From NCBI GenBank assembly GCA_029216955.1, contig JANAVB010015600.1, forward strand, positions 31,199,874 to 31,263,873: 64,000 nucleotides of DNA, given 5' to 3'. Source of the DNA: Iris pallida (Eukaryota > Streptophyta > Magnoliopsida > Asparagales > Iridaceae). The notes beneath the pieces were generated by a model. That model was not told where the DNA came from and searched no databases. It saw only the letters and a program-made list of their open reading frames with translations. Shown one piece after another: positions 32,555 through 45,279 of this stretch (position 1 is the first letter of the stretch; each line of letters opens with the position of its first letter). The translations under genes were made by a program, and so were the position numbers.

Positions 32555-35381
32555 TGTCACGCCCCAGAACCAGAATACTGGAGAGCGGGGGCAGACATAG
32601 CCAGCTACGTATATGAAATGGATTCCATCTTGCTATACGGTCACGACTGTCTAGATACATGAGGGTTTAACTACAAGCCAACAGTCTCTTAAGGTCATGA
32701 ACAAGCCTAGTGTCTCAATCACAAGCAAGTGAGTAAATGTTACAAGATGTTAGATCACCAAATATACAATAGTAAGGCGTCCCAAACATTACATATTCAG
32801 TTGATCATGAAGCTAGTCGTTACAAAATGTTAGGACTAGCAAGAGTTTTAGTCATACATGATCAATCCTAGGATCTGTCAATCATGTTACAGCCCGTAGG
32901 CAGACAATAAGTAAGTGCAATCGAGCTAAACAGGTGCTCGTCGGCTAAACGCCTCAAAAGAATATTTTTATAATAAAGTGGGAGATCAAAAATAAACCCA
33001 CTCGTTGCCCTGGTTACGTCTAGTCGCCACCATCGGGCTGGAAAGTCGGTAGATCCTCTAGAGCTGCTCCAAAATCTGGCCATACAAAACCAGCTGGGTC
33101 AGATCCCAGAAAGAGCAAGTGCCACAAAGGAGGCTTCACTTAGGAACTAAAACCAGCAATAGCACAGAAGATAAAATATAGTAAAACTGGAGAAAATATA
33201 ACATCACGAGGATATACGGTAAGATAACCATGGGACCATTCAGATAACCAGGTTACAATTCTTAAACCAAACAAGGACCGAGATTGTAACCATTCGTCTG
33301 AACCGAACTTGGTTTCTCCCATTTATCAGCAAGATAATGTAAGAAAATCAGGACATGTAATAATTTTATACAGGATCAAGGCTAGACAGATTATTCCCCA
33401 TTCAATCAATCATAGCCAAGCAATGAGTACGGCTTGATACTTTAACTAACTAGGATTATCACAGACTTAATTACTAACAAGATGCAACGAGATTATTCTA
33501 CAGCCACAAGCCCTGCAGACCATCCAGGTTACCCAGGTCGAAAATTAGGGGCTGAATTCAGGTGGGTACACCGTCCAGGAAACGCATGTACCCTTAGATA
33601 GCTTGAAGGGTGCAACACATGACAGTGTGCTGGAAATGTGCCCTACTCGACGGCAGGCTACAGATCCCAGGCGCACCCAGGTAACGGGATTGCCTGTAGC
33701 TGGGAGATCTCTTTATGACTAATGTATTAATCTAGTTATTAGCCTTAGTCCATTTCAGTAGGTACTCCTGACCGTGGTACTCAGGAGTCCCATCCTAGAC
33801 ATGATGCAATACAGGACTGGATTATTTGTACAAGCACAATCGCCCACGGTGTCCAGGTCATTTATACAGGTCATGTCATGTCAGGTAGCCGTCGTAACAG
33901 CTTATCAAGGTATATCATGCCAGGTTATCATATCAAGTTTACTGGTCAAGAGTGTGCCACGACGGGCCACTATCAGGTCATGTCATATTTTACTTGTCAG
34001 GAGTGCACCACTACGGGTCACTGTCGTGTTTAGGGTACTTATGCAGGACAGTATAGTGCAAGCATTCAATCAGGAGACTCAAGTTATGCTGAGGTTACAA
34101 GACACAAGTTATCAGTAGAGATCTAGTAATACTAGAGAAATAATAATAATAATAATTAAATAGCAGGTCAAGGCACAGGAAGGAGCCCTGCGGCTCAGGG
34201 TCACTAGAACTCATACGGCCAATAAGGAGAGTGCATGCAACTTGGTAAGGACAGGGGCATGCGGCTAGAAGGGCAAGGGCGCATGCGGCTAGGGAGGCAA
34301 GGGCGCATGCTGTTCCAAGAATTTGGGTCTCATGCGGCCAGCGGAAGAGTGGGCTTCATGCGGCTAGGAATGGGTGAGCGCATGCGGCAGACAGGAAGCG
34401 AGCCTATGCGGCTGGCACGGATCGAAGCTCCATGGGGCTAGCTGGGATCAAAGCTCTTATGCGGCTAGCTGGGATCAAAGCTCTATGCGGCTAGCGGAGT
34501 TCGAATTCATGCGGCTAATCGGGAGAGCAATGCCTATGCGGCTCAGAAGCCATGAAGCCCTATGCGGTCAGGAAATGACAGTTACATATGCGGCTAAAAA
34601 TGACGGGCACATATGCGGCTGGCGGGAAACCGAGTCTATGCGGCTGGCGGGTTGAGGGTCCAACCGGCTCGAACGAATCCGGGTCATGCGGTTAGGTCCA
34701 GGCAATAATGCATGCGGCTGGAACTGACTTGCCGCATGAATGTTCATGCGGTCAAGTGCTGCCATGCGGCTCGGGACTATGCTTTTTCTCCAATTTTCGA
34801 GAAGAAGTACGCTATGAAGCCATAGCTTCCAAGCTGCATAAAACCTTCATTCGGAGTCCAAATCTGAACTTCCATAGGTCAAAACGGGGCAGAATGAAAT
34901 TCTCTACAACTTGGAACCATCAAAACTTAGAAATAACAAGATTAAGTAGATCAAAACCTAAAAATTCCAAAAATAAGGTAAACTTAGATCTACAAGAATC
35001 TAGTCATAGAAAGTAAAAATGCCAAGTACTAAAGTAAGTTAAAATGCTGTAAGGAAGAGAATGAAGTAATAAAATTGGAGTTCCTTCATAAAGCAAGTTG
35101 CACTTGCCTAGACCTCTCTCTCTATAGTAGGTGAAGAATTAATGGAGGAAAGAAGAAGAGTAATGAAGAGAGAGAAGGAAGAATGGGGTTAATAAATGGT
35201 AGTGGTGGTGGTAGGTAGGGGGTTCATCCTTGGTTCATAATGAACCAAAGCAAACCGAGCCAAGCCGAACCAACCCAAGAATAAACCAAGCCATGAAGAA
35301 AACTAAGCAAGGAATCATGCAATACAAGATAAAATACGTACACATATTCCAAAATACGTAATACGAACCACAGGCATTACA
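32555..35381 (-). repeat. Left LTR (3' LTR) of the Tekay element
   Basis: 2827 bases. Next to its right end lies the minus-strand polypurine and pol-tail block (35382-35420). It includes the ATGCGGCT array at 34195-34770. Open frames inside (32868-34765) are repeated in the other LTR and have no known product. Confidence 0.9.
34195..34770. repeat. ATGCGGCT motif array in Tekay LTR
   Basis: About 22 copies of ATGCGGCT or one-base variants, spaced 20-40 bases apart and joined by short variable linkers such as AGGGCAAGGGCGC and AGCTGGGATCAAAGC. The second LTR repeats the array at 60530-61090 with scattered changes. Confidence 0.9.
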
Positions 35382-35540
35382 ACTCTACCCACCTTAAAAG
35401 AATTCCGTCCTCGAAATTTAATTAAGAGGCTAGAGAGGCAAGGACAAGCTATATTAATCACAAGCAAGCTTTAACTAGGCATGCAATCACTCATTCAAGC
35501 AAGGAATCGAAGGCATGAGGCATAAGGAAGATATTATACC

Positions 35541-38500
35541 TCACGAGTCAAACAAGTCGGGATACAGCGATCGGATGTCATCCTCACGCTTCCACGTTAA
35601 CTCCCCCAAAGAGTGATGACCCCAAGCAACTCGGACTAACTTGATAGTCTTGTTCTTGAGTGTCTTCTCTCTTCGGTCCAATATAGACACGGGCCTCTCC
35701 TCATACGAAAGGTTGGTACCAACAACCAATTCTGAATGATCCAGGATGTGGCTCGGGTTCGGAATATACCGTCGTAATTGGGATACATGGAACACGTCAT
35801 GCACCTCGCTTAGCGACGGCGGAAGAGCGAGACGATAGGACACTTTTCCTACTCGCTCCAGAATATCGAACGGTCCTATATACCTAGGACTAAGCTTTCC
35901 CCGTGCGCCGAAACGAATGACGCCACCGTTAGGCAAAATCCTCAGGAATACATGGTCACCGACGAAAAACTCGAGAGGGCGCCGCTGAGAATCGGCCCAA
36001 TGGTGCTGGCGATCTTGGGCAACTCGAAGATAATCTTTGACTTTTCTGACCACTTCAACTGTCTGGGCAATCATTTCTGGACCGAGCATCTGCCTCTCTC
36101 CGACATCGTACCAGGCTAGCGGGGATCTGCACTTCCTACCATACAGTACCTCGAACGGTGCCATCTGGATACTAGCTTGGAAACTGTTGTTGTACGAGAA
36201 CTCCACCAGGTGCAGGTGATCTTCCCATGAACCACCGAAGTCGAGTGTGCAAGATCTCAACATGTCTTCAAGAATCTGGATTGTACGCTCCGACTGACCA
36301 TCTGTCTGCGGATGATATGCTGAACTGAACTGGAGACGAATTTCCAAACTCTTCTACAGGCTACGCCAAAAGTGAGACGTGAATCTTGAATCTCGGTCCG
36401 AGGTGATACTGACTGGCACTCTGTGCAACCTGACAATCTGCCTGAGGTACATCTCTGCTAACTGAGCTGTCGACTGACCGACTCTGAATGGAAGGAAGTG
36501 AGCTACCTTCGTGAGCCTGTCAACTATAACCCAAATAGCATCTCGACCAGCTGGGGACTTAGGCAATCCGGTCATAAAATCTATGGTCACATGTTCCCAC
36601 TTCCATTCTGGAATCGGCAAGGGCTGAAGAAGTCCAGCGGGCCTCTGATGTTCAGCCTTAACCTGCTGGCAAACCAAACACCGAGAGACAAACCGGGCTA
36701 TCTTTCTCTTCATGCCATTCCACCAAAAGTGCTGTCAGATATCACGGTACATCTTCGTACCGCTCGGATGAATGGAATATTAAGAACTGTGAGCCTCTGC
36801 TATGATTTCCTATCTGATATCTTCACTGGGTACACAAAGATGCTTACCTTGCCTAAGTGTACCGTCTTCATGAATGCATAACTCCGGTCTTCGTCCTACC
36901 TCACACTTTGCTCTGAGTCGCTGAAGCTTGGAATCTGTTGACTGCGCCATCCAGATCCTCTCGACTATAGTGGACTGAACTTGTATGCTGGCCATCAATG
37001 TCACACTGGAAGGGAGGACAACTTCAATACCCATCTTCTGAAGATCTGCTAACAGCTCTGGTTGCGCTGTTAGAAAATAAACTCCGGCTCTCCTGCTCAA
37101 TGCATCTGCAACGACGTTGGCCTTCCCGGGATGATACTGCAAGTTGACATCATAATCCACAAGTAGCTCCAGCCATCTCATATGACGCATGTTAAGATCC
37201 TTCTGGGTGAAAACATACCTCAGGCTCTTGTGGTCGATGAAAATCTCTACCCTATCTCCGTACAAGTAGTGCCTCCATAACTTAAGTGCAAACACCACTG
37301 CTGCCAGCTCTAAGTCATGGGTTGGGTAATTTCTCTCATGATCACGAAGTTGCCGTAACGCATAAGCTATTACCTTCCCATGCTGCATCAGAACATATCC
37401 TAGGCCTCTACCTGAAGCATCACAATATACTGAAAATCCTCCAGTTCCATCTGGAAGTGTGAGAACGGGAGCCGTCATCATGCCTCGCTTTAACTTCTCG
37501 AATGAATCCTGTCATTCTGCTGTCCAAGCAAACTGCACCTCCTTGCGGGTCAATTGGGTCAATGGTGCCGAGATCCGGGCAAAGCCTGAAATAAACCGCC
37601 GGTAGTAGCCGGCCAATCCAAGAAAACTGCGAACTTTTGCAACGGTGCTGGGCACTGGCCATGACTCAATAGCCATAATCTTCTGGGGATCCACTTCTAC
37701 TCCTCCTCTGGTAATGATATGACCCAAGTATGAAATGCGATCGAACCAGAACTCGTATTTACTGAACTTGGCATATAACTGGTGCTCCCTGAGAGTCTGA
37801 AGAACCACACGGAGATGCTGCTCATGCTCTGCTTCGCTTCTCCTATAGACCAGGATGTCATCCAGAAATACAATCACGAACTGATCCAAGTAAGGCATGA
37901 AAATACGATTCATGAGATCCATGAATACCGTCGGCGCATTGGTTGCTCCAAAGGGCATAACAAGGAACTCCCAATGCCCATACCTCGATCTAAAAGCTGT
38001 CTTCGGGATGTCCTGCTCTCTGACCCTGATCTGGTGGTATCCTGAGCGCAAGTCGATCTTCGAGAATACTGATGCTCCTTTGAGTTGATCAAACAAGTCA
38101 TCTATCCTCGGGAGAGGGTATATGTTCTTGATTGTCACTGAGTTCAAGGTACGATAATCAACACATAACCTGGACGTACCATCCTTCTTTTTTACAAGAA
38201 GCATCGGGGCTCTCTAAGGTGATCCACTAGCACGAATGAATCCCTTGGCTCGAAGTTCTTCAATCATCTTGTACAAGATCTCCAATTCTGACGGCGCCAT
38301 CCTGTAGACTCTTTCTGATACTGGGGCCATCCCAGGAATCAAGTCTATGGTGAACTCGATCTCCCGTTCTGGTAGCATACCTGGAAGCTCTTCTGGGAAA
38401 ACATCCGGAAACTCTTCGACTATCCGGGACAATTGTACTGCTGCTACTGCCATTCGCAATACTGGAGAAGAAGGCTCAACTTCGCCTCGGGAGAAGAAAA

Positions 38501-39237
38501 ACTCTGGCTCGCCTGGAATGCTAAAAATAACCCTACCAATATGGCAGTCTATTCTATCATACTGGTTCCTCAACCAATCCATCCCTAAGACCACATCATA
38601 ATCGGCCATCGGGAACTCTATCAATCTAGCAGGAAATTCCTTACCGCTAACTACGATCCGACACGAGGAAAATACCCTATCGACTCCCACAAGTCCGTTT
38701 CCAGTAAGTATATTGAGCCTTACTGATAATGACTCGGGCTCCAATCCTATCCGTGTCGCGAATCGTGTAGACATAAAAGAATGTGATGTACCAGAGTCAA
38801 ATAAAGCTGAAGCTGGAAAGGAGTTGAGGAGAATAGTACCTGCCACTACCTTTCCTGGTGCCAATCCTTTCTCTGCGGTCATCACCATAGCCTGACCATG
38901 CCCTCAGGGTGCTGGTCCCCTCTGCTGAAATCATCGCTGCCTATTCTGACTCAAGGCTTGGGCCTGAGTATGCTGCTGGGGGTTCTGCTGCTGGAATACC
39001 TGGGACTGAGGCGGCAAGGGCCTCGGCAATGGATACTACTGCTGCTGGACCGGAGCTGGTCCTCTCACCGAAGAGCTAGAAAGGTTGGACGATGATGAAC
39101 CACCCCTATTCGGGCAGGATCCAACCCTATGGTCTGCTGCTCCATAAGCCAGACACAATCCCTGTACCCTGCGACACTCTGCCACTACATGGCCTGGCTT
39201 CCCATAATGAGAACATCCCACTGCGGAAGACTGCTTC

Positions 39238-39275
<38 letters not shown>

Positions 39276-40163
39276 AGGGTATGTCGGGGCTGAATGCTGA
39301 ACCGACGTTACTGAGGCCGCCCGCCTCGGAGCTCCAATAGTCAAAGTCCTGGCTGCCGGGGCTGGGGCTGAAGACCGATTCATCTGGCCGTGGGATCTCT
39401 TTCGACGTCCGGCCCTATCCACAATCCTCTGGGAGGTATACTCATGCCTCCTAGCTGCTCTCAAGACTGCATCAAAAGTCTGATGCCCAAACTACTCAAC
39501 TGCCAATAGAATCTCCACGTGAAGCCCCTGCTGGAATCGCTGGGCTCTATCATACTCGGTTGCCACCAAGGTGGGAGCAAACCGACCGAGTCTCGAAAAC
39601 TCGACCGCATATCCGTCGACCGTCCTGTCCATCTGCTTCAGATTGGTAAACCTCGTCTGTAGATCATACCGAGCTACAGCATCAAAATACTTGGTCTGGA
39701 ATCTCTCTCTGAACACCGCCCAAGCAATGGGTGCTGCTAATCCAACGGCTTGAGCCGCCCACCAGCTGCGGGCAAGATCTAGCAACCGCAGGCGCACCAC
39801 GGCTACCTTCTCGTTCTCTGGGGTCCTGGCTGCTTCTAGAACCACCTTTGTGTTCTGAAGTCAAGCATCTGCAGTGATAGCATCTTCACTACCGTCGAAG
39901 AAGGGAGGGTTCAAGCGCTTGAAGCTGTTGGCCGCGCTGTTACCCTGATGACCGCCCCTGGTCAAAGCATCCGTCACTGCCTGGTGCAAGGCATCTCCTC
40001 GATGATCTTGGGAAGCTATCAAGGTCCTGATGAGTCCTACCAAAGTGCCATCATCAGGTTCGGCATGCTGAACTGGCTGGACTGGTGGCTCTCTGCCAGA
40101 TGGCACGACTCTGGAGGCTACCCCGAAATGCTGGGCTTGATCCCCGGGTTGCTGCTGATCCAC
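35541..40163 (-). pseudogene. Tekay gag-pol, one frame broken by eleven stops
   Basis: All segments lie in a single minus-strand frame. In order: gag (40163-39040, with a polyglutamine run at 39244-39271 and a knuckle-like CSHYGKPGHVVAEC near 39225), aspartic protease with FDSGTSHSF (about 38795), reverse transcriptase with FLDDILVY (about 37855), RNase H (about 37440-37080), integrase zinc finger and core (about 36720-36200; TIDFMTG and SAYHPQTDGQSER), and a C-terminal chromodomain-like tail (DRREKTLKNKTIKLVRVAW, to 35541). Stops at 39861, 39492, 39036, 38931, 38904, 38214, 37512, 36810, 36780, 36735 and 36354 (lowest base) all fit C-to-T or G-to-A change. No frameshift was seen. Confidence 0.87.
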
Positions 40164-40403
40164 GGGAAGTGCTCTGCCTTGCTGACCGGCAGGTCCAGGT
40201 ACGATGCCGCTGAAGAAGACGACATGGGGAACAATAAGGAAGGACCAAGACAGATCATCGATACAAGCATATGATCAGGACAAGAATCCAGGGATTCAGA
40301 TGATATGAGCAGAGATCAAGGGCGAATACTGATTGTGACATCTATTCGGTAAACCCTCACATATCTTGATTTACAAGACCTGCATGGGCCACCACTTAAA
40401 CCA

Positions 40404-41620
40404 TGTCACGCCCCAGAACCAGAATACTGGAGAACGGGGGCAGACATAGCCAGCTACGTATATGAAATGGATTCCATCTCGCTATACGGTCACGGCTGTC
40501 TAGATACATGAGGGTTTAACTACAAGCCAACAGTCTCTTAAGGTCATGAACAAGCCTAGTGTCTCAATCACAAGCAAGTGAGTAAATGTTACAAGATGTT
40601 AGATCACCAAATATACAATAGTAAGGCGTCCCAAACATTATATATTCAGTTGATCATGAAGCTAGTCGTTACAAAATGTTAGGACTAGCAAGAGTTTTAG
40701 TCATACATGATCAACCCTAGGATCTGTCAATCATGTTACAGCCCGTAGGCAGACAATAAGTAAGTACAATCGAGCTAAACAGGTGCACGTCGGCTAAACG
40801 CCTCAAAAGAATATTTTTACAATAAAGTGGGAGATCAAAAATAAACCCACTCGTTGCCCTGGTTACGTCTAGTCGCCACCATCGGGCTGGAAAGTCGATA
40901 GATCCTCTGGAGCTGCTCCGAAATTTGGCCATACAAAACCAGCTGGGTCAGATCCCAGAAAAAGCAAGTGCCACAAAGGAGGCTTCACTTAGGAACTAAA
41001 ACCAGCAATAGCACAGAAGATAAAATATAGTAAAATTGGAGAAAATATAATATCACGAGGATATATGGTAAGATAACCATGGGACCATTCAGATAACCAG
41101 GTTATATTCCTTAAACCAAACAAGGACCGAAATTGTAACCCTTCGTCTGAACCGAACTTGGTTTCTCCCATTTATCAGCAAGATAATGTAAGAAAATCAG
41201 GACATGTAACAATTTTATACAGGATCAAGGCTAGACAGATTATTCTCCATTCAATCAATCACGGCCAAGCAATGAGCACGGCTTGATACTTTAACTAACT
41301 AGGGTTATCACAGACTTAATTACTAACAAGATGCAACGAGATTATTCCACAGCCACAAGCCCTGCAGACCATCCAGGTTACCCAGGTCAAAAATTAGGGG
41401 TTGAATTCAGGTGGGTACACCGTCCAGGAAATGCATGTACCCTTAGGTAGCTTGAAGGGTGAAACACATGACAGTGTGCTAGAAATTGCCCTACTCGACG
41501 GCAGGCTACAGATCCCAGGCGCGTCCAGGTAACGGGATTGCCTGTAGCTGGGAGATCTTTTTATGACTAATGTATTAATCTAGTTATTAGCCTTAGTCCA
41601 TTTTGGTAGGTACTCCTAAC
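40404..41620 (-). repeat. Right LTR (5' LTR) of the Tekay element, outer-left part
   Basis: Starts TGTCACGCCCCAG at 40404 and matches 32555-33770. Cut at CTAAC (41616-41620), the Tat target site. The bases to its left (40380-40403, minus TGGTTTAAGTGGTGGCCCAT) hold the primer-site region. Confidence 0.9.
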
Positions 41621-43826
41621 TATAGAAGCATGGAATTTCACAACCAGAAAGCCCATGCGCCAGACACTACATGCGCTAGAACTCAGACGAAGAACTTCAC
41701 AGCAAAGTCAATAAGTATCGACATTTGAAGAAGGACTTTTCATTTTATATATAAAAGTCTATTATATGTCTAGAAAAGGTTGTACAAAGGAGAATTTCTA
41801 CAAAGAAAGAGCCTAAGTCTATAGCCAGCGGCCATTATGCGCCTTCAGATAAGCGCAGCGGCCACCATGCGTCTCCAGATAGGCGCAGCATCACTATGCG
41901 CCACCAGTGAGGCGCAGCAGATATCATGCGCCTCCATCCAGGCGCATCCCATCATCTCTTCAGCACCTCAGTTATGTGCATCCCTTCAGCCAAATTCTTC
42001 CAGCCAGGCTCACCTGGCCGAGCAGAGCCCAGTTATGTGCCGCTCTTTCAACCAGGCTCGCCCGATAAATGCTTCGACACAAAGCATTTAACCCTCTGGC
42101 TGGAACCAAGGAAGAGAAGAGCACCGCAAATGCTGTGGCCAGGGGAGGCTTCGAAAGAGCCTCCAAAGCCGAAGGAAGACCGTGATCGAAACCACGGCTA
42201 AAGGAGCAGCTTTCGACACGATCAAAGTGGGGAAACCCCACTTTGCAGGAAGAGAGAGCCTTGCACCGCCATTCCGATCTACGGCTCTTCCGGAATAACG
42301 GAGACGAGGCTCGAGCATTCCTATCTTTGGATGCAACAGGCACCTTCCGCCTGCCTCAGAAGCCCTCGACTCCGTCTTTTGGATGTAACAGTCACCTTCA
42401 AGTGTATCAAAGACAACACAGCGTCTCATCTTCACCCTCGGGAGCACTTTGTCAGCAGAATGCACCCGTATGTTCAAGTTCATATTGGAAGTACGTGGGG
42501 GAATGAGAAGCAAATCTTCTCTCCATGCCACTATTTATAGGCCGGGCAGATCAAACCCACGCGCCAAGTGGATGGCCCTCCGAATTCCGTGCAATGAATT
42601 TACATTAAATGGATGAACCGGACGCCTCGAATTCAGCCAAACGGCTATTTATAGCACTCGAAGAGCGAGACAGCCGCATCATTAAAAGACATGTCCGATG
42701 CGCCAGCCAGACAGTGCATCACACGGACGTGCCCTTCGGCATTAGGCGCATCACACAGACGCGCCCTACAGTACTCGGCGTATTATAGAGGGTGCGCCCC
42801 CACACATCTCCATACCGAGTGGAACGCCAACCGACGCGCCCACTCAGCTGTCCATCGAACGTCACCAATATTAAATGCTGAACTGACAGAGTTGGCAGCA
42901 CGCCTCCCAAAGTCTGAACAGTTGACAGCTTTATTCAGAAAATGAAGCGTCGGCAACGTCAGCATCATCATGACTCTATTCCGACGGCTACTGCCACGTG
43001 GCCACCCGCATGCACCTCTACGGCCATGCGTCCACACCCGCATGTGCCTCTACGGCCATGCGTCCAAACCAGCATGCGCCTCAAAAGCCATGCGCCCCAG
43101 ACTGATCTCTGATCCCGAAAGACAGAAGGAAAGTCGCCTGCATGCGCCTCAAAAGCCATGCGCCCCAAATGGTTTGTAACTCCTAAAGGTTATGAGCCGC
43201 AGCCTCCTCCTGTGCCCAATCCAAGGCACAGCCCACCAGATCACTCCTCTCCACCAAATCCGAGATCTTCGAACCATGAGTCGACGACACGTGTCTTTTG
43301 ACTCAACTCGTCCAAGATTTCAGCAACGGAAAGATCTTTCCTCTGCTACGTGCCGGCTCACGACAGCAGTATGAAGAGTTCTCCCCCTCGATCAGGGCGC
43401 AGCATCCATGCGCCTCCATCAGCAACCTCCACGTGGCATCCCCACACCGGCGCATCCTACATGCGCGCATGAGCAGCCAGCCTGCAAAACTATAAATAGA
43501 AGGATCATCCCCTTCACACACACACAGAGACTCAGAACATAAGACTCACAGAGAATCCACAACAGAGAATCACCGGAGAGGCAGTTCTAGACACTCAACG
43601 TCTTCCTCCTCTCGGCAAGCTCCAGCACCCAGAGTAATCAACACCTTCAGAGAACCGATAACCGCCGTCAGCCGGTCAACGGAGTCAACGCATTACCACT
43701 CGCTCCATTGGCACTAAGGACCCAGCTTAAACAAAAGTGTACTCCTAGGACTACATCTAAGTCCTATATTGTATCACTGTTCTGTTTGTATTAAGATTTC
43801 AATCAAAACAATTTTAATGGCAAACA
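41621..43826 (+). repeat. 5' LTR of the Tat element
   Basis: 2206 bases with dozens of ATGCGCC motifs, densest at 41830-41950 and 43000-43170. TATA box at 43491-43498 on the plus strand. Two TATA-like CTATAAATAG motifs lie on the minus strand near 42530 and 42648. It ends GGCAAACA and carries the ATG of ORF1 ten bases before its end. Confidence 0.92.
43491..43498 (+). promoter_or_regulatory. TATA box of the Tat 5' LTR
   Basis: TATAAATA, followed by a CA-rich leader (CACACACACAG at 43518-43528). The copy in the 3' LTR is at 59753-59760. It should start the genomic transcript some 30 bases downstream. Confidence 0.75.
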
Positions 43827-45208
43827 AGCTGGCGACTCTGCTGGGGACCTCTTTCTCCTCTACCGAGAAAGTCGTGTCACAGGCCGACGACATGAAGGTG
43901 GGCTCCTCCCACAAGACGCTGGTAGTGCGCCTCAATCAACAGGCGTACGAGGAGTTCATTTCTGAAGGAAGTGCGCGTCCTTCGAAGCGGCTGTCGAAGC
44001 CGAAGAAGACCCGCGCAGTCTGGGTGCGCAAAGTCGACGCCTCGGGCACCACCGTTGAAGGAGATGCGCCCGTCCAGCCTTTCCTTCCTGCTGACGTCCT
44101 CAGCAGTCAAGGTACGCCCGCTGATGCAGCGCATCTCTCGGGGAAGCGTGCGGCTGACCACGTTCCCCAGCCATCTTCCTTTCAGGCGAGGAAGATACGT
44201 CGACGGAGCAGGGGCGCAGCCAATGCCCCGCGCATTACTTCTGATGCGCCACAACGAGCCTCTGTCTTTGTCAGACTCACTCGCTATAACGGCGAGGAGA
44301 ATTTGGATGCTGAGTACTATGCGCCCCAGCGGGCTGGTACGAAGAAATCTAAGGCGGCACGGGCCACGCGCCACAAACGTGCTATGCCAGCAGCCGGCCA
44401 GAGGCACGCGCTTACAATCACGCGCGCTGCCGATGGCAAGCTGTACAAGGTTGACTCAAGTGCTCCCGCACCGACAACGAGTCGACCTTCAAAGTCCTCA
44501 TCTCACTTGGGCGCATTCACTGCGTGCACAACCAAGCCGAGAGAGGCAAACTCAGTGGTCTTGAACTCCCGCGCCTCCTCTGGTTGTGCGTTTGAGGTCC
44601 GTTCAAGTCACTTCAAATGCTGTGGTTCCCCCACTACTGATCGTGATGCCTGCTTGGTATTAGATCAGGGGGCGCAGAACTCACCCGACCACCCCGGCGC
44701 TTGGCCCTGCCATGCGCCAGAGAGGGGTGTGAGGGTAGCACTCTCCTCCAACGACTTGCGCAACGTGATCACTCACAAGCGCCGGTCAGAAGAGTTGACC
44801 AACAAGCACGATGCGCCTCTCACGGGGCACACTTGTGCAGTGGTCACCATCAACTGCTGTTGCAAGACGGCAGTACCGCCAAAGCAGTCGGTCTTCCAAC
44901 GGCTACAATCATCGACACCCCTCCGACATCGCCTTGGGACGAAGGTGTCAGCAGAAGAGGAACTAAAGATTGCGTCATGCAACGTGATCTCCAATTCCTC
45001 ATCTGTCCGGAAGACGACTGCCAATTCCTCGTCTTCATCCAAAAGCCAGCCGAGGAAAACCAAGGCAGCTGTCACGACCTCTGGAGTGTTCGAAGGCACT
45101 CGGTCGAGGAAGAAGTCCTTGGAGGAAGCTGGGGGTAGCCAGACCCTTGTCGAGCCTCCTTCCGAAGACGAAGATGTCCAAAGCACAGCTGCGGCGGATC
45201 TTCATTAA
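43817..45208 (+). CDS. Tat ORF1, unknown function
   Basis: 463 codons from ATG 43817 (MANKLATLLG) to TAA 45206. The start codon is inside the LTR and the frame runs through the primer site; a later start at ATG 43891 (MKVGSSHKTL) would avoid this. The protein is basic, rich in serine, alanine, arginine and proline, with several KKTR and RRRSR-type runs and no domain I recognise. Its acidic end (PPSEDEDVQS) resembles the beginning of the gag frame downstream, and the frame stays open past the TAA for about 60 codons, so ORF1 may be the N-terminal part of a longer gag protein now cut by a stop and a shift. Ogre elements carry an extra ORF1 here, which is the alternative. Confidence 0.6.
   Translation: MANKLATLLGTSFSSTEKVVSQADDMKVGSSHKTLVVRLNQQAYEEFISEGSARPSKRLSKPKKTRAVWVRKVDASGTTVEGDAPVQPFLPADVLSSQGTPADAAHLSGKRAADHVPQPSSFQARKIRRRSRGAANAPRITSDAPQRASVFVRLTRYNGEENLDAEYYAPQRAGTKKSKAARATRHKRAMPAAGQRHALTITRAADGKLYKVDSSAPAPTTSRPSKSSSHLGAFTACTTKPREANSVVLNSRASSGCAFEVRSSHFKCCGSPTTDRDACLVLDQGAQNSPDHPGAWPCHAPERGVRVALSSNDLRNVITHKRRSEELTNKHDAPLTGHTCAVVTINCCCKTAVPPKQSVFQRLQSSTPLRHRLGTKVSAEEELKIASCNVISNSSSVRKTTANSSSSSKSQPRKTKAAVTTSGVFEGTRSRKKSLEEAGGSQTLVEPPSEDEDVQSTAAADLH
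43830..43847 (+). other. Primer-binding site of the Tat element
   Basis: TGGCGACTCTGCTGGGGA, three bases after the LTR. It fits the tRNA-Arg-type primer known for Ogre elements. It lies inside the open frame of ORF1. Confidence 0.8.
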
Positions 45209-45279
45209 GGCGAAGATGGCCTCCCTGAAGCCCCTCAAAATGACGATGTCCTCCAGGACACTGCCGGGGATAGTGCTGA

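Noticed and set aside
33774..34765. Frames in the Tekay LTR, also at 60031-61086
   Set aside because: They follow the ATGCGGCT repeat array and carry no recognisable protein.
39244..39271. CAG repeat as an expanded-repeat locus
   Set aside because: It is a polyglutamine stretch inside the decayed Tekay gag frame; nothing suggests separate function.
41837..43521. Multiple open frames in the Tat LTR, repeated at 58042-59783
   Set aside because: Present identically in both LTRs, generated by GC-rich ATGCGCC repeats, with no family resemblance.
44773..45186. Minus-strand frames opposite Tat ORF1 and gag
   Set aside because: Shadows of the sense coding frames with no start, splice or signal support, unlike the antisense gene at 53034-57525.
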